The position numbers and the translations under genes are program-made. A model generated the notes under the pieces. That model saw nothing but the letters and a program-made list of their open reading frames with translations, had not been told where the DNA came from and ran no database searches. Below, piece by piece: positions 1 through 8,355 of a DNA stretch of 64,000 bases (position 1 is its first letter; each line of letters opens with the position of its first letter). The stretch is from CAXNKG01 sp964202965 (GTDB lineage: Bacteria; Acidobacteriota; Vicinamibacteria; Vicinamibacterales; UBA2999), in the NCBI GenBank assembly GCA_964202965.1, contig CAXNKG010000008.1:18742-82741 (forward strand), given 5' to 3'.

Positions 1-474
1 AATCAGCCCCTGCAGCCCTTTCGCGCGCGCCGCTTCCGCGCGTTCCCGAAACTTGCCCGGGGCGTCGTCGCCGTACCAGGCCGTCGTATCGATCAGGCCG
101 AGCGCCTCGGTGCTGGCGGGGTAGAGTCCGCCAAAAGCGAGCGCGACACAGCCCCCCATCGAACAGCCCGCAATCGCGGCGCGTCCCCACCGGACGTGGT
201 CGAGAAGCTCGGCGAGGTCGCGCGCAAAGAGCTCCGCCGTGAATGCGGATGCCTTGCGGTCCGACCGGCCATGGCCGCGGCAGTCGACAGTCAGGATCTC
301 CGCATCGTGCCGAAGCGCCAGGACGACCGCGTCCCAGACGCTGCGGTCGAGGGCGAGGGAATGAATGAGGACCAGGCGGGGCGCACCCGATCGAGGCGCC
401 GGATGATGCGTGTAGCCGAGCCTGGCCCCGTCGGCGAGCGTGAACGTGCCGTCATGTTGAGACGAAGCGACCAT
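1..474 (-). CDS. Alpha/beta hydrolase, 3' end beyond the window
   Basis: The reverse strand reads from an ATG at 474 to the window edge without a stop, giving the first 158 residues of an alpha/beta hydrolase. The strand-beta-3 region (LVLIHSLALDRSVWD), a DCRGHGRSD segment and the nucleophile elbow GCSMGG, with Ser in G-x-S-x-G, are all present. No signal peptide is visible, so the enzyme is probably cytoplasmic. The layout resembles 3-oxoadipate enol-lactonase and related esterases, but the catalytic Asp and His lie outside the window and the substrate cannot be assigned. It is divergent from the tannase-like gene, with about 26 bp between the start codons. Confidence 0.85.
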   Translation of the reverse strand, partial: MVASSQHDGTFTLADGARLGYTHHPAPRSGAPRLVLIHSLALDRSVWDAVVLALRHDAEILTVDCRGHGRSDRKASAFTAELFARDLAELLDHVRWGRAAIAGCSMGGCVALAFGGLYPASTEALGLIDTTAWYGDDAPGKFRERAEAARAKGLQGLI

Positions 475-500
475 GAGCGTAGAGTATGCCGGGAGGCGAA

Positions 501-2066
501 ATGAGTCGATTGATTGCAGGTGCGGCGTTACTTCTCCTGATCGCAGCGCCGATGCCCGCTGCGGCGCAGGCCTCATGTGAGGCGCTGGCCGGTCTGGCGC
601 TTCCCGACGCGAAGGCGCTGTCGGCCCAGGCGGTCGCACCAGGCGCGTTCACGCCTCCGCAGGCCGGTGCCGGCCGCGGCGGTCGCGGCGGACCAGGAGG
701 CGCAGCGGCGGTCAATCCCTACGCGAAGCTGCCGGAGTTCTGCCGCGTCGCGGCGCAACTCGCGCCCAGCAGCGATTCCGACATCCGCATCGAAGTGTGG
801 CTGCCGGTCACGGGATGGAACGGCAAGTTCCAGGCGGTCGGCAACGGCGGCTTCGCCGGGACGATCGGATACCCCGCCATGGCACAGGCGCTCGCGGCGG
901 GTTACGCGACGGCAAGCACCGACACCGGTCACGTCGGCAACAACGCCGATTTCGCGCTCGGCCATCCGGAGAAGATGGTCGATTTCAGCCACCGCGCGAT
1001 CCACGAGATGGCGGTGAAGGCGAAGGCGGTCATCCAGGCGACCTATGGCACGGCGCCGCGTCTCTCGTACTTCAATGGCTGCTCCCAGGGCGGCCGCCAG
1101 GGAATCACCGCCGCGCAGCGCTATCCCGCGGACTTTGACGGCATCATCGCCGGCGCGCCCGCCTGGGGCGGCATGCGTCTCTACGCCGGCCGCATGACGC
1201 TCAATCACATGGTGAACACGTCGCCGGACGCGGTGATCGCGCCGGAGAAATATCCGGTGATCCACAAGGCGGTGATGAACGCCTGCGACGCGCGCGACGG
1301 CGTTACCGACGGCGTCATCGAGAATCCGACCGCGTGCCGTTTCGATCCGCAGGTGCTGGCGTGCAAGGGTGAGGACACGTCCGGCTGCCTGACGCCAGGG
1401 CAGATCGCCTCCGCCCGCGCGATGCTGTCGCCCATTACGCATCCGGTCACGGGCCAGACGGTCTACGACGGACATCTCTGGCCGGGAGCCGAGCTCGAAT
1501 GGGACGTCCTCGGTGGGCCGCAGCCGAACGGCAACGTCGTCACCGCGATCCGGAACCTCGTCATGAAGGACACGAAGTGGGATCCGAAGATGTTCAACCC
1601 GGCGACCGACATCGACAAGGCGATGCAGTCCGAGGGGCATGAGTGGCTGCTCTCAGGCGATGCGAACCTGAAGCCGTTCTTCGATCGCGGCGGGAAGCTG
1701 GTCATGTACCACGGGTGGGCGGATCCGCAGGTGCCGCCGCATACGGCCATGACCTACTACAACAACGTCCTCAAGACGGTCGGTCAGCCGGCGGCCAACT
1801 CGATGACGCTCTTCATGGTGCCTGGCATGCTGCACTGCAACGGCGGAACGGGGACCGACACGTTCGACAAGGTGGGGACGCTCGAAGCCTGGGTCGAACG
1901 CGGCCAGAAGCCCACGCGCATCGTCGCAGCGCATCTCACCGATGGCAAGGTGGATAAGACCCGTCCGCTCTGCCCGTTCGGCCAGGTCGCGAAGTGGAAC
2001 GGCACGGGCGACACGAACGACGCAGCGAACTTCTCGTGCGTTGCGGAGTCGATGGAGGTTAAGTAG
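501..2066 (+). CDS. Tannase/feruloyl esterase family protein, exported
   Basis: The product is 521 residues with a Sec signal peptide (MSRLIAGAALLLLIAAPMPA, cleavage near AAAQ). I chose ATG 501 over ATG 486 because GGGAGG at 491-496 sits just before it and the signal peptide begins there. The mature part matches the tannase/feruloyl esterase family (PF07519). It has the nucleophile elbow NGCSQGG near residue 196, an acidic residue in HGWADPQVPP and a His in PGMLHCNGG, plus several Cys expected to form disulfides. Family members hydrolyse gallate or hydroxycinnamate esters of plant polyphenols. Location outside the cytoplasm is inferred from the signal peptide. The actual ester is unknown. Confidence 0.87.
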   Translation: MSRLIAGAALLLLIAAPMPAAAQASCEALAGLALPDAKALSAQAVAPGAFTPPQAGAGRGGRGGPGGAAAVNPYAKLPEFCRVAAQLAPSSDSDIRIEVWLPVTGWNGKFQAVGNGGFAGTIGYPAMAQALAAGYATASTDTGHVGNNADFALGHPEKMVDFSHRAIHEMAVKAKAVIQATYGTAPRLSYFNGCSQGGRQGITAAQRYPADFDGIIAGAPAWGGMRLYAGRMTLNHMVNTSPDAVIAPEKYPVIHKAVMNACDARDGVTDGVIENPTACRFDPQVLACKGEDTSGCLTPGQIASARAMLSPITHPVTGQTVYDGHLWPGAELEWDVLGGPQPNGNVVTAIRNLVMKDTKWDPKMFNPATDIDKAMQSEGHEWLLSGDANLKPFFDRGGKLVMYHGWADPQVPPHTAMTYYNNVLKTVGQPAANSMTLFMVPGMLHCNGGTGTDTFDKVGTLEAWVERGQKPTRIVAAHLTDGKVDKTRPLCPFGQVAKWNGTGDTNDAANFSCVAESMEVK

Positions 2067-2178
2067 GGTTCCTGAAGTTCCTGAAGTTCCTAGGGTTCCT
2101 GGGGTTCTGAGGTGCGGAACTTTAGGAACCCCTAGGAACCCCAGGAACCCCTAGGAACCCCAGGAACTTTACCCCCCC
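2067..2178. repeat. Inverted array of 9-bp GTTCCT units between convergent genes
   Basis: Directly after the TAG of the tannase-like gene come about five units of a 9-bp repeat (consensus RGTTCCTRR). Then come a short centre (about 2113-2124) and about five units in inverted orientation (AGGAACCCC type), ending in AGGAACTTT and a run of ten C. The two halves can pair into a long imperfect hairpin. It fills the junction between two convergent genes, so it could act as a bidirectional terminator. The same 9-mer family recurs at 53555-53689. Confidence 0.8.
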
Positions 2179-2180
2179 CC

Positions 2181-3539
2181 CTACGTCGCGATTTCTTCCA
2201 GGCGACGATTCCTCGTCTCGACCATCCACGCGGCGGCCAGCGCTCCAATGACGCCGGCCGCCGCGAACATCAGGAAGACCGCGCCGGTTCCGCGCGCGGC
2301 CACGAGATACCCCACGAGCAGCGGCGCCGCCGCCGAGGCCAGTCGCAGCCAGCAGGTCGCGGCCCCCGTCGCAATCGCGCGCATCCGGGTTGGATAGATT
2401 TCCGGCGTGTAGAGATACAGCACCGCGTTGGCTGACCCCACAATCCCGTAACTGATCGTCACGAGCGCAATCACCGCGCCCACCGACCCGGACGCGAATG
2501 TTCCCAGTCCCGCCAGGAGCAGCGCGCCGGCCACGAAGCAGACGGCCATCCACCGGCGGCGGCCAACCCGGTCGATCACGAACGCGCACACCAGCAGCAG
2601 GGCGACCTGCGCGATGTTGGTCAGCGTGCCCGCGCGCAGGGCGTCCGGGATGCTGAGCCCGTAGACGCGGTTGTACAGGGTGGGCATCCAGTTGTTGAGT
2701 CCGTTGGTGATGAAGTACGCGCAGGCCCAGAGCACCCAGACGGCTAACGTCCGCGCGCGATACGCCGGGGAGAGCAGCTCGAGCCAGCGGGTCTTCGAGG
2801 CGGCAGGCTGGTCCTGCGCGCTGCTCGCGGCGCCAGCGGGCGCCGGCTCTTTCCCCGCGTCAATGTCCGCGGCGCGCTCCATCTCCTCGATGATCGCCTC
2901 CGCCTCACCCAGCCGTCCCCGGTTGATCAGCCATCGCGGTGATTCGCGCAGCCGGAGCAGCAGGCCCGCGATGACGAGGCCCGGGATGCCGCCGATGAGG
3001 AACATCGACTGCCATCCGAGCACCGGTACGACCAGCGCGCCGATCTGGCCGGTCATCATCAGGCCGATTGGAAAAATCATCTCGTAGAGCAGGAAGAACT
3101 TCCCGCGGCCGCGTGCCTTCGACAGCTCGTTGATGTAGACCGCGGCCACCGGCATCTCGCCGCCGACGCCGATGCCCTGAACCAGCCGGAGCACGATGAG
3201 CGCGGGAAAGCTGCCGGCCAGCACGCACGCGATGCTCATGACCGACATCAGCGCCGTGGCGCCGACCACGCCGCGGATGCGCCCGTACCGCTCGGCGAGC
3301 GCGCCGAAGATCAGCGCGCCGGCAAACTGGCCGAGATAACCGGCCGCAATCAGCCACCCGATCTGGACCGGCGTGATGCCCCAGAGCGGCACCAGTACCG
3401 GCAGCACGAACGCCAGCGACAGCGCGTCGAAGGCGTCGAAGAACGTGGCGCTGCCCATGATGAGACGGGCGCGCAGATGCCACCCCGTAAACGGGATGCG
3501 CTCAAGCCTGGCGAGGAGGGAATCAGAGACGACAGGCAA
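2181..3539 (-). CDS. MFS transporter, metabolite:H+ symporter type
   Basis: This is a 12-helix major facilitator of about 452 residues. The helix 2-3 loop carries GALAERYGRIRG and helix 4 ends in RLVQGIGVGGEMPVA, both typical of the sugar-porter/AAHS/MHS branch. A hydrophilic central loop (about residues 220-260) separates two six-helix halves. The start is uncertain. A TTG at 3599 would add 20 residues encoded inside the REP-like element at 3540-3590, so I prefer the TTG at 3539. Its neighbour on the same strand is a NicC-like monooxygenase, which suggests uptake of an aromatic or heteroaromatic acid. The substrate is inference. Confidence 0.82.
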   Translation of the reverse strand: MPVVSDSLLARLERIPFTGWHLRARLIMGSATFFDAFDALSLAFVLPVLVPLWGITPVQIGWLIAAGYLGQFAGALIFGALAERYGRIRGVVGATALMSVMSIACVLAGSFPALIVLRLVQGIGVGGEMPVAAVYINELSKARGRGKFFLLYEMIFPIGLMMTGQIGALVVPVLGWQSMFLIGGIPGLVIAGLLLRLRESPRWLINRGRLGEAEAIIEEMERAADIDAGKEPAPAGAASSAQDQPAASKTRWLELLSPAYRARTLAVWVLWACAYFITNGLNNWMPTLYNRVYGLSIPDALRAGTLTNIAQVALLLVCAFVIDRVGRRRWMAVCFVAGALLLAGLGTFASGSVGAVIALVTISYGIVGSANAVLYLYTPEIYPTRMRAIATGAATCWLRLASAAAPLLVGYLVAARGTGAVFLMFAAAGVIGALAAAWMVETRNRRLEEIAT

Positions 3540-3590
3540 GGGGTCAGACCCCGGTGACGGGTCGTTCCGGGGTCTGACCCCGGTGATGGG
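3540..3590. repeat. REP-like GGGGTC palindromic repeat pair
   Basis: GGGGTCAGACCCC (3540-3552) and GGGGTCTGACCCC (3569-3581) are reverse complements of each other. Each is followed by CCGGTGAYGGG-type sequence, so the element also reads as two direct 22-bp copies (3540-3561 and 3569-3590) with two mismatches. It can fold as nested hairpins. It lies across the 3' end of the monooxygenase gene, just upstream of the MFS gene, and encodes most of the last 14 residues of the monooxygenase frame. No REP-associated transposase is visible in the window. Confidence 0.75.
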
Positions 3591-4725
3591 GCGACTCAAG
3601 GTTGACGGTCCACGCGTCGTAGCCGTACAGCCACGAGGTGTCGTCGCTGCCGCCCTTCATCCAGGTGTTGGCGCTCGAAATCGCCTGGATGCGAGCGGTC
3701 CGTGGCTTCCGGTGCGCTTCGTAGCCCGCGAACGCTGCCCGATGGTCGTCGCCCTCCACGTCGGCGAGACACCGTGTCAGCACGGCGGCGTCCTCCATCG
3801 CGGTGGCCGCACCCTGCGCCATGTACGGCGTCATCGGATGACACGCATCGCCCAGCAGGACGACCCGCCCCTGGCTCCATGACGGCAGCGGCTCGCGCTC
3901 GAGGATCGCCCATTTATGGCAGCTCGGGCAGCCTTCGACGACCGCGCGTACGTCCGGATGAAAGCCTTCATAGGCCGCGCGCAGTTCTTCGACGTCGCCG
4001 GTCGTGGACCACGACTCGCGCGTGAGCCATTCAGACGGCTCGGGCACGCTCGTGATCAAGTAGATCTCGCTGCGGTCCGGTTTGGTGTAGTAGATGACGA
4101 TATGGCGGTCGACGCCCCACCACTTGGTGCGGGAGGGACCGACGTCGACACCGCCCATCAGTGCGGACGGAAAAATCGCGCGATAGGCGATGCGCCCCTT
4201 ATGAATCGGTTCGTCCGGTCCCACGATCAGGCCGCGGACGATCGAGTGGACGCCATCCGCGCCAATCACCAGATCCGCCTGCGCCGTCGTCCCATCGTCA
4301 AAGGACATCGTGACGTGCGACGGGCTCTCGTCCAGGCCGACCAGCTTCCTGTGCAGGGCGATGGTGTCGGACTGGACGCCGGCGAGCAGCGCTTCGTGCA
4401 GATCCCCGCGGTGCATGCAGAGGTACGGCGCGCCGAAGAGCTCCTCCGGCATCGGCAGCTCTCGAAGCACCTCGCCCGTATCCCACACGCGGTTCAGGTG
4501 CGAGTACGGCTGAAATGCGATGTGCCGCACGCGCGCCTCGATGCCGATCTTTCTGAGGACCTTCATCGAGTTCGGCATCATCTGGATGCCGGCGCCCACG
4601 CGCGCGAACCGGCCGGCCTGTTCGTAGATCCGTACATCGAACCCGACCTGGCGCAGCGTGGCAGCAACAGTGAGTCCGCCGAGCCCGGCGCCCACGATCG
4701 CAATCAACGGTTTCCGCCGGGACAT
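3544..4725 (-). CDS. FAD-dependent aromatic monooxygenase, 6-hydroxynicotinate 3-monooxygenase (NicC)-like
   Basis: The protein is about 393 residues. The N-terminal Rossmann fingerprint GAGLGG is at residues 12-17, a DG-type motif (VIGADGVHS) follows, and the second FAD motif GDACHPMTPYMAQGAA lies in the C-terminal half. The C-terminal sequence YEAHRKPRTARIQAISSANTW, followed by WLYGYDAW, strongly resembles NicC from nicotinate degraders. That enzyme decarboxylatively hydroxylates 6-hydroxynicotinate. Salicylate-hydroxylase-like activity on another aromatic acid remains possible. ATG 4734 is an alternative start. TATCAT at 4732-4737 lies 7 bp from ATG 4725 and suggests a leaderless start there. 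The frame's last residues come from the REP-like element. Confidence 0.85.
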   Translation of the reverse strand: MSRRKPLIAIVGAGLGGLTVAATLRQVGFDVRIYEQAGRFARVGAGIQMMPNSMKVLRKIGIEARVRHIAFQPYSHLNRVWDTGEVLRELPMPEELFGAPYLCMHRGDLHEALLAGVQSDTIALHRKLVGLDESPSHVTMSFDDGTTAQADLVIGADGVHSIVRGLIVGPDEPIHKGRIAYRAIFPSALMGGVDVGPSRTKWWGVDRHIVIYYTKPDRSEIYLITSVPEPSEWLTRESWSTTGDVEELRAAYEGFHPDVRAVVEGCPSCHKWAILEREPLPSWSQGRVVLLGDACHPMTPYMAQGAATAMEDAAVLTRCLADVEGDDHRAAFAGYEAHRKPRTARIQAISSANTWMKGGSDDTSWLYGYDAWTVNLESPHHRGQTPERPVTGV

Positions 4726-4761
4726 TGCTGGCATGATACTTTTTACGAAGTGGGGGTGCAG

Positions 4762-5334
4762 GTGGATTCGGAGCTCGGCGCGCTGATTGCGCGGCTGGAC
4801 GCCGCCGTGGGCGATGTCGATCCCGACGCGATCGTCCACCGGGTGAAGGCCGCACTGCAGGCGGCGCTTCGCGCCGGCGAGCTCGAGCTTCCCGCGCGCT
4901 TTCGCCGCACGCGTCCGGATGCGTACGCGCGGCGCCTGCTCCATCGCGATCCCGAAGGGCGCTACACGGCGGTCGTGATGACCTGGGGCCCGGGCCAGGG
5001 CACGTCGCTTCACGATCATTCCGGCCTCTGGTGCGTCGATTGCGTCGTCGAGGGCGAGATCGCTGTCACCCAGTACGACCTGTCGTCCGGCGCCGGCGAG
5101 GGTGAGGGCGGCGTGTATGCCTTTGCGCCGCAAACGCACGTGACCGCGTCGCGCGGCGAGGCTGGCTGCCTCATTCCGCCCTTCGAGTACCACACCCTCA
5201 GGAACGCCAGCGCGGACCGGACATCCGTCACGCTGCACGTCTACGGCGGCGAGATGTCCCAGTGCCACGTGTTCGAGCCGGCGGGCGACGCCACGTATCG
5301 GCGCGTTACCCGCGACCTGTCCTACGACGAGTGA
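4762..5334 (+). CDS. Cysteine dioxygenase-family cupin
   Basis: This protein of about 190 residues matches the cysteine dioxygenase type I family (double-stranded beta-helix). The metal-binding His pair is in SLHDHSGLW (His84, His86) and the third His is in FEYHTLRN (His144). The segment WCVDCVVEGEIAVTQY is typical of bacterial members. Characterised enzymes oxidise cysteine or a related thiol (such as 3-mercaptopropionate) to a sulfinate with Fe(II). Which thiol this one uses is not visible. Three in-frame GTG codons (4750, 4756, 4762) compete as the start. It is divergent from the NicC-like gene with only about 25-35 bp between them. The DUF5916 gene follows after 4 bp. Confidence 0.82.
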   Translation: MDSELGALIARLDAAVGDVDPDAIVHRVKAALQAALRAGELELPARFRRTRPDAYARRLLHRDPEGRYTAVVMTWGPGQGTSLHDHSGLWCVDCVVEGEIAVTQYDLSSGAGEGEGGVYAFAPQTHVTASRGEAGCLIPPFEYHTLRNASADRTSVTLHVYGGEMSQCHVFEPAGDATYRRVTRDLSYDE

Positions 5335-5338
5335 TCCG

Positions 5339-7603
5339 TTGACGTCCCTGCAGGGTTTCCGAGCCTTCGTCCTCCTCGTCTGTCTGTCGTTCACCGCCTC
5401 CGCTGCAGCTGCCCAGGATCTGCCGTTTGCGATCGAGGGCCCGCAGGCGCCTCCGCCGCCGGGGGTCGTCGCCCGCGACGCCGAAGGCCGGACGACCATC
5501 AGGGCCACCCGCCTGGCCGCGCCGCTGCGGCTCGACGGCGCGCTGGACGAGGCGATCTACCGGGACGTGCCCGCGGTCGGAGGATTCGTCCAGGTCGAGC
5601 CACGGGCGGGCGAGCCGGCGACCGAGCAGACCGAGATCTGGCTGTCCTTTGACGACGAGCACTTCTACATCACGCTGCGCTGCTGGGACAGCGCCCCCGA
5701 GCGGCGCGTGTCAACTGAAATGCGCCGCGACGTCACGAACTACATCAACGGCAACGACATCGTGAACATCTTCATCGATCCGTTCTACGACCGCCGGAAC
5801 GGGCTCTCGTTTACGCTGAATGCGATCGGCTCGCGCAACGACGGCCAGCAGATTGGCAACCAGTACAACTCGGACTGGAACCCAATCTGGGATCACGCGA
5901 CGGGTGAGTTCGATGGCGGATGGACGATCGAGATGGCGCTGCCGTTCCGGTCGCTCCGATACCGGCCCGGCCGCGTGCAGATCTGGGGCCTGAACGTCCT
6001 GCGGGTCATCCGGTGGAAGAACGAGATGTCCCTCCTGTCGCCCGTGCCGCCCGGCCGTGGGCTCAACAGCGCCCAATACTCGCCGCTCACCGCGACCGTC
6101 GTCGGGATCGAGGCGCCGGCGACGTCGCGCAACCTCGACATCAAGCCGTTCGCCGTATCGTCGTCGACGACGAACCGGGCGGCGGGCGTGTCGAATGACA
6201 TCGACGGCGATGCCGGTCTCGACGTCAAGTACGCCTTCACGCAGAACCTGGTTGCCGATCTGACCTACAACACCGACTTCGCGCAGGTCGAGGCTGATGA
6301 ACAGCAGGTGAACCTGACGCGGTTCAGCCTGTTCTTCCCGGAGAAGCGCGAGTTCTTCCTGGAGAACCGCGATACGTTCGCGTTCGGCGGTGTTGGCGGC
6401 GGCGGGTTCGGCGGCGGAGGCGACGCGCCGGTGCTCTTCTACAGCCGGCGTATCGGGCTCGACAGCGGTCTGCCCGTTCCGATCGAAGCGGGCGGCAGGG
6501 TGACCGGCCGGATCGGCGCATTCAACGTGGGCATCCTGAACATCCAGACCGACGACGTGCCGGCATCCGGTAGGCGCGGGACGAATTTCTCGGTCGTGCG
6601 GCTCAAGCGCGACATTCTGCGGCAGAGCAGCGTCGGTGCCATGGCGACACGGCGCACGATCAGCACAGCCGCCCCCGGCGACAACCTGTCGTACGGCGTG
6701 GACGGCACGTTCAACTTCTTCAACGATCTCGCCATCAACACCTACTGGGCCCGCACGCAGACCGGCGGGCGGCGCGGTGACGACGTCAGCTATCGCGCGC
6801 AGTTCGACTTGCGCGGGGACCGGTATGGCGCGCAGCTCGAACGGATGCTCGTCGGGCGGAACTTCAATCCGGAGATGGGGTTCGTGCGCCGGGCGGACAC
6901 GCGGCGGACGCTCGCCGAATTCCGATTCAGCCCGCGCCCGCGTGCGATGCCGTCGGTCCGCCGGTTCTGGTGGCTCGGGTCCCTCGATTATTTCGAGACG
7001 GCCGCCGGGCAGATCGAATCACGCGAGCAGACGGGGGAGTTCGCGATCGAGTTCTCGAACGCGAATCGATTCAGTCTGACGCTCACCGACGTGTACGAGT
7101 TCGTCCCGCGCCCCTTCCGAATCGGCGGCGGCGTGACACTGCCGGTCGCCGGCTACGGCTGGCAGAACGCGCGGGTCGGCTACAACGTCAGCCCGCAGCG
7201 GCGCATGGCGGCCAACCTGGCGGTGGAGTACGGCACCTTCTACAGCGGCCACCGCACCGCGTTCTCGGCGAGCCGCGGGCGAGTGGCCTTCGGGCCGCAC
7301 TTCGCCGCGGAACCGAATTACTCGTTGAACCGCATCGACCTCGCGCAAGGCGAGTTCACCACGCATCTCGTCGGGTCGAGGTTCATTGCGACGATGACGC
7401 CGCGGATGTTCGTGAGCGCGCTGGTCCAGTACAACACCAGCATCAACTCCGCTTCGGCCAACGTCAGGCTGCGGTGGGAATATCAGCCCGGCAGCGAGCT
7501 GTTCGTCGTCTATAACGACGATCGGAATACGCGCCTCAGCGGGTTTCCCCAGCTCACGACGCGCTCGTTCATCGTGAAGGTAAACCGGCTGCTCCGGTTC
7601 TAG
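5339..7603 (+). CDS. DUF5916 outer-membrane protein with CBM9-like N-terminal domain
   Basis: The product is 754 residues, starting at TTG 5339, with a signal peptide (FVLLVCLSFTASAAAAQ). Residues about 50-220 form a carbohydrate-binding-family-9-like domain (LRLDGALDEAIY, then IWLSFDDEHFYI). The remainder is the DUF5916 region, containing LTRFSLFFPEKREFFLENRD and a C-terminal half rich in alternating aromatic strands that suggests a beta-barrel. A Gly-rich loop (FGGVGGGGFGGGGD) is notable. An outer-membrane location is inferred. The molecular role of this family is not established. A second, frameshifted member lies at 41532-43752. The 3' end overlaps the convergent mazF-like gene by 4 bp. 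Confidence 0.85.
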   Translation: MTSLQGFRAFVLLVCLSFTASAAAAQDLPFAIEGPQAPPPPGVVARDAEGRTTIRATRLAAPLRLDGALDEAIYRDVPAVGGFVQVEPRAGEPATEQTEIWLSFDDEHFYITLRCWDSAPERRVSTEMRRDVTNYINGNDIVNIFIDPFYDRRNGLSFTLNAIGSRNDGQQIGNQYNSDWNPIWDHATGEFDGGWTIEMALPFRSLRYRPGRVQIWGLNVLRVIRWKNEMSLLSPVPPGRGLNSAQYSPLTATVVGIEAPATSRNLDIKPFAVSSSTTNRAAGVSNDIDGDAGLDVKYAFTQNLVADLTYNTDFAQVEADEQQVNLTRFSLFFPEKREFFLENRDTFAFGGVGGGGFGGGGDAPVLFYSRRIGLDSGLPVPIEAGGRVTGRIGAFNVGILNIQTDDVPASGRRGTNFSVVRLKRDILRQSSVGAMATRRTISTAAPGDNLSYGVDGTFNFFNDLAINTYWARTQTGGRRGDDVSYRAQFDLRGDRYGAQLERMLVGRNFNPEMGFVRRADTRRTLAEFRFSPRPRAMPSVRRFWWLGSLDYFETAAGQIESREQTGEFAIEFSNANRFSLTLTDVYEFVPRPFRIGGGVTLPVAGYGWQNARVGYNVSPQRRMAANLAVEYGTFYSGHRTAFSASRGRVAFGPHFAAEPNYSLNRIDLAQGEFTTHLVGSRFIATMTPRMFVSALVQYNTSINSASANVRLRWEYQPGSELFVVYNDDRNTRLSGFPQLTTRSFIVKVNRLLRF

Positions 7604-7947
7604 CTGCCCAGACCGAAGAAGAGCTCGATCCCCTGGTCGATGCTCGCGAGTTCCGAACGCGAGACTTGCCCAAACATCCGGCGGATTCGGCGCTTGTCGA
7701 TTGATCGAATGTGATCGACTAGAGCAAACGACGGCTTCGCGAGCCCGCTGCTTCCCGGTGCGAGAGCCGGATACAGCGCACCGACGCCGGCCGTTCCGGT
7801 CACAGGCACAACGGCGATGAGAGGGAACCGCTGGTCAGCATTCACGGCGGGATCACTCACAGCAACGCAGGGTCTCACGCCTCGTTGCTCGTGGCCTACC
7901 GTTGGATCTAGTTCGACCAGAACGACCGTGCCCCGTTCGACCGTCAC
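7600..7947 (-). CDS. mazF: MazF/PemK-type mRNA interferase toxin
   Basis: This 115-residue protein has the MazF/PemK fold signature: ERGTVVLVELDPTVGHEQRG, then RPCVAVS, and VVPVTGT in the third strand. Members cleave mRNA at short specific sequences, using the conserved Arg of the RP motif and a Thr/Ser in the VPVT region. It starts at GTG 7947, overlapping the TGA of the upstream antitoxin (GTGA), so translation is probably coupled. The target sequence cannot be predicted. Confidence 0.88.
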   Translation of the reverse strand: MTVERGTVVLVELDPTVGHEQRGVRPCVAVSDPAVNADQRFPLIAVVPVTGTAGVGALYPALAPGSSGLAKPSFALVDHIRSIDKRRIRRMFGQVSRSELASIDQGIELFFGLGS

Positions 7948-8246
7948 GCGGGTTCCTTGACCCAGCCCTCTCCTTCGACCCAGCGAACGGCCGTGCCGCC
8001 GGACGGATCCAGGAGCCCTTCATCGTCTGGCAACTCAGAGGTCCAATCAGCCAATCCGACGTCAACCGACTGGGTCGTTTCCGGATGAGGGCTTCGCAGC
8101 GACTCCAGGAGCGCAGCGCGACGTCGACGGGTGACCTCATGCTGCACGGCTTCAGCGATGAAGCGGCTTCGGTTCCGCTCAAGCTGGTCCACTTCCTCAA
8201 GGAGATCCGCAGGCAGCGTTATGGTGACTCGTCCGGTAGCTGGCAT
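7944..8246 (-). CDS. Ribbon-helix-helix antitoxin of the MazF-type pair
   Basis: This 100-residue protein begins at ATG 8246. Its N-terminal half (GRVTITLPADLLEEVDQLER, then NRSRFIAEAVQHEV) is a classic ribbon-helix-helix DNA-binding domain. The acidic C-terminal tail (TSELPDDEGLLD) is the part expected to neutralise the toxin. It lies directly upstream of the MazF-like gene with a 4-bp overlap, the normal antitoxin-first order. Autorepression through the palindrome at 8265-8278 is inferred. Longer in-frame starts would run through that operator and are unlikely. Confidence 0.87.
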   Translation of the reverse strand: MPATGRVTITLPADLLEEVDQLERNRSRFIAEAVQHEVTRRRRAALLESLRSPHPETTQSVDVGLADWTSELPDDEGLLDPSGGTAVRWVEGEGWVKEPA

Positions 8247-8252
8247 AACGAT

Positions 8253-8286
8253 AGTATGACGTAAAGTATGATCATACTCAAGTATG
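8253..8286 (-). promoter_or_regulatory. mazEF promoter and operator with AGTATG half-sites
   Basis: AGTATGATCATACT (8265-8278) is a perfect 14-bp palindrome. Two more AGTATG half-sites stand at 8253-8258 and 8281-8286. On the minus strand TTGAGT (8281-8276) and CATACT (8258-8253) are separated by exactly 17 bp and form a plausible sigma-70 promoter whose spacer holds the palindrome. The -10 lies 6 bp from the antitoxin ATG, so the transcript may be leaderless. Confidence 0.6.
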
Positions 8287-8355
8287 TATGCCACATTCTC
8301 AACACGTCCGCCGAACAAGGTCGACTTTCGAGGACGCTCGACGGATGGATGTTGG

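Noticed and set aside
3916..4749. N-terminal extension of the cupin frame
   Set aside because: It is antisense to the NicC-like gene and has no family similarity. The cupin domain is complete from the GTG codons at 4750-4762.
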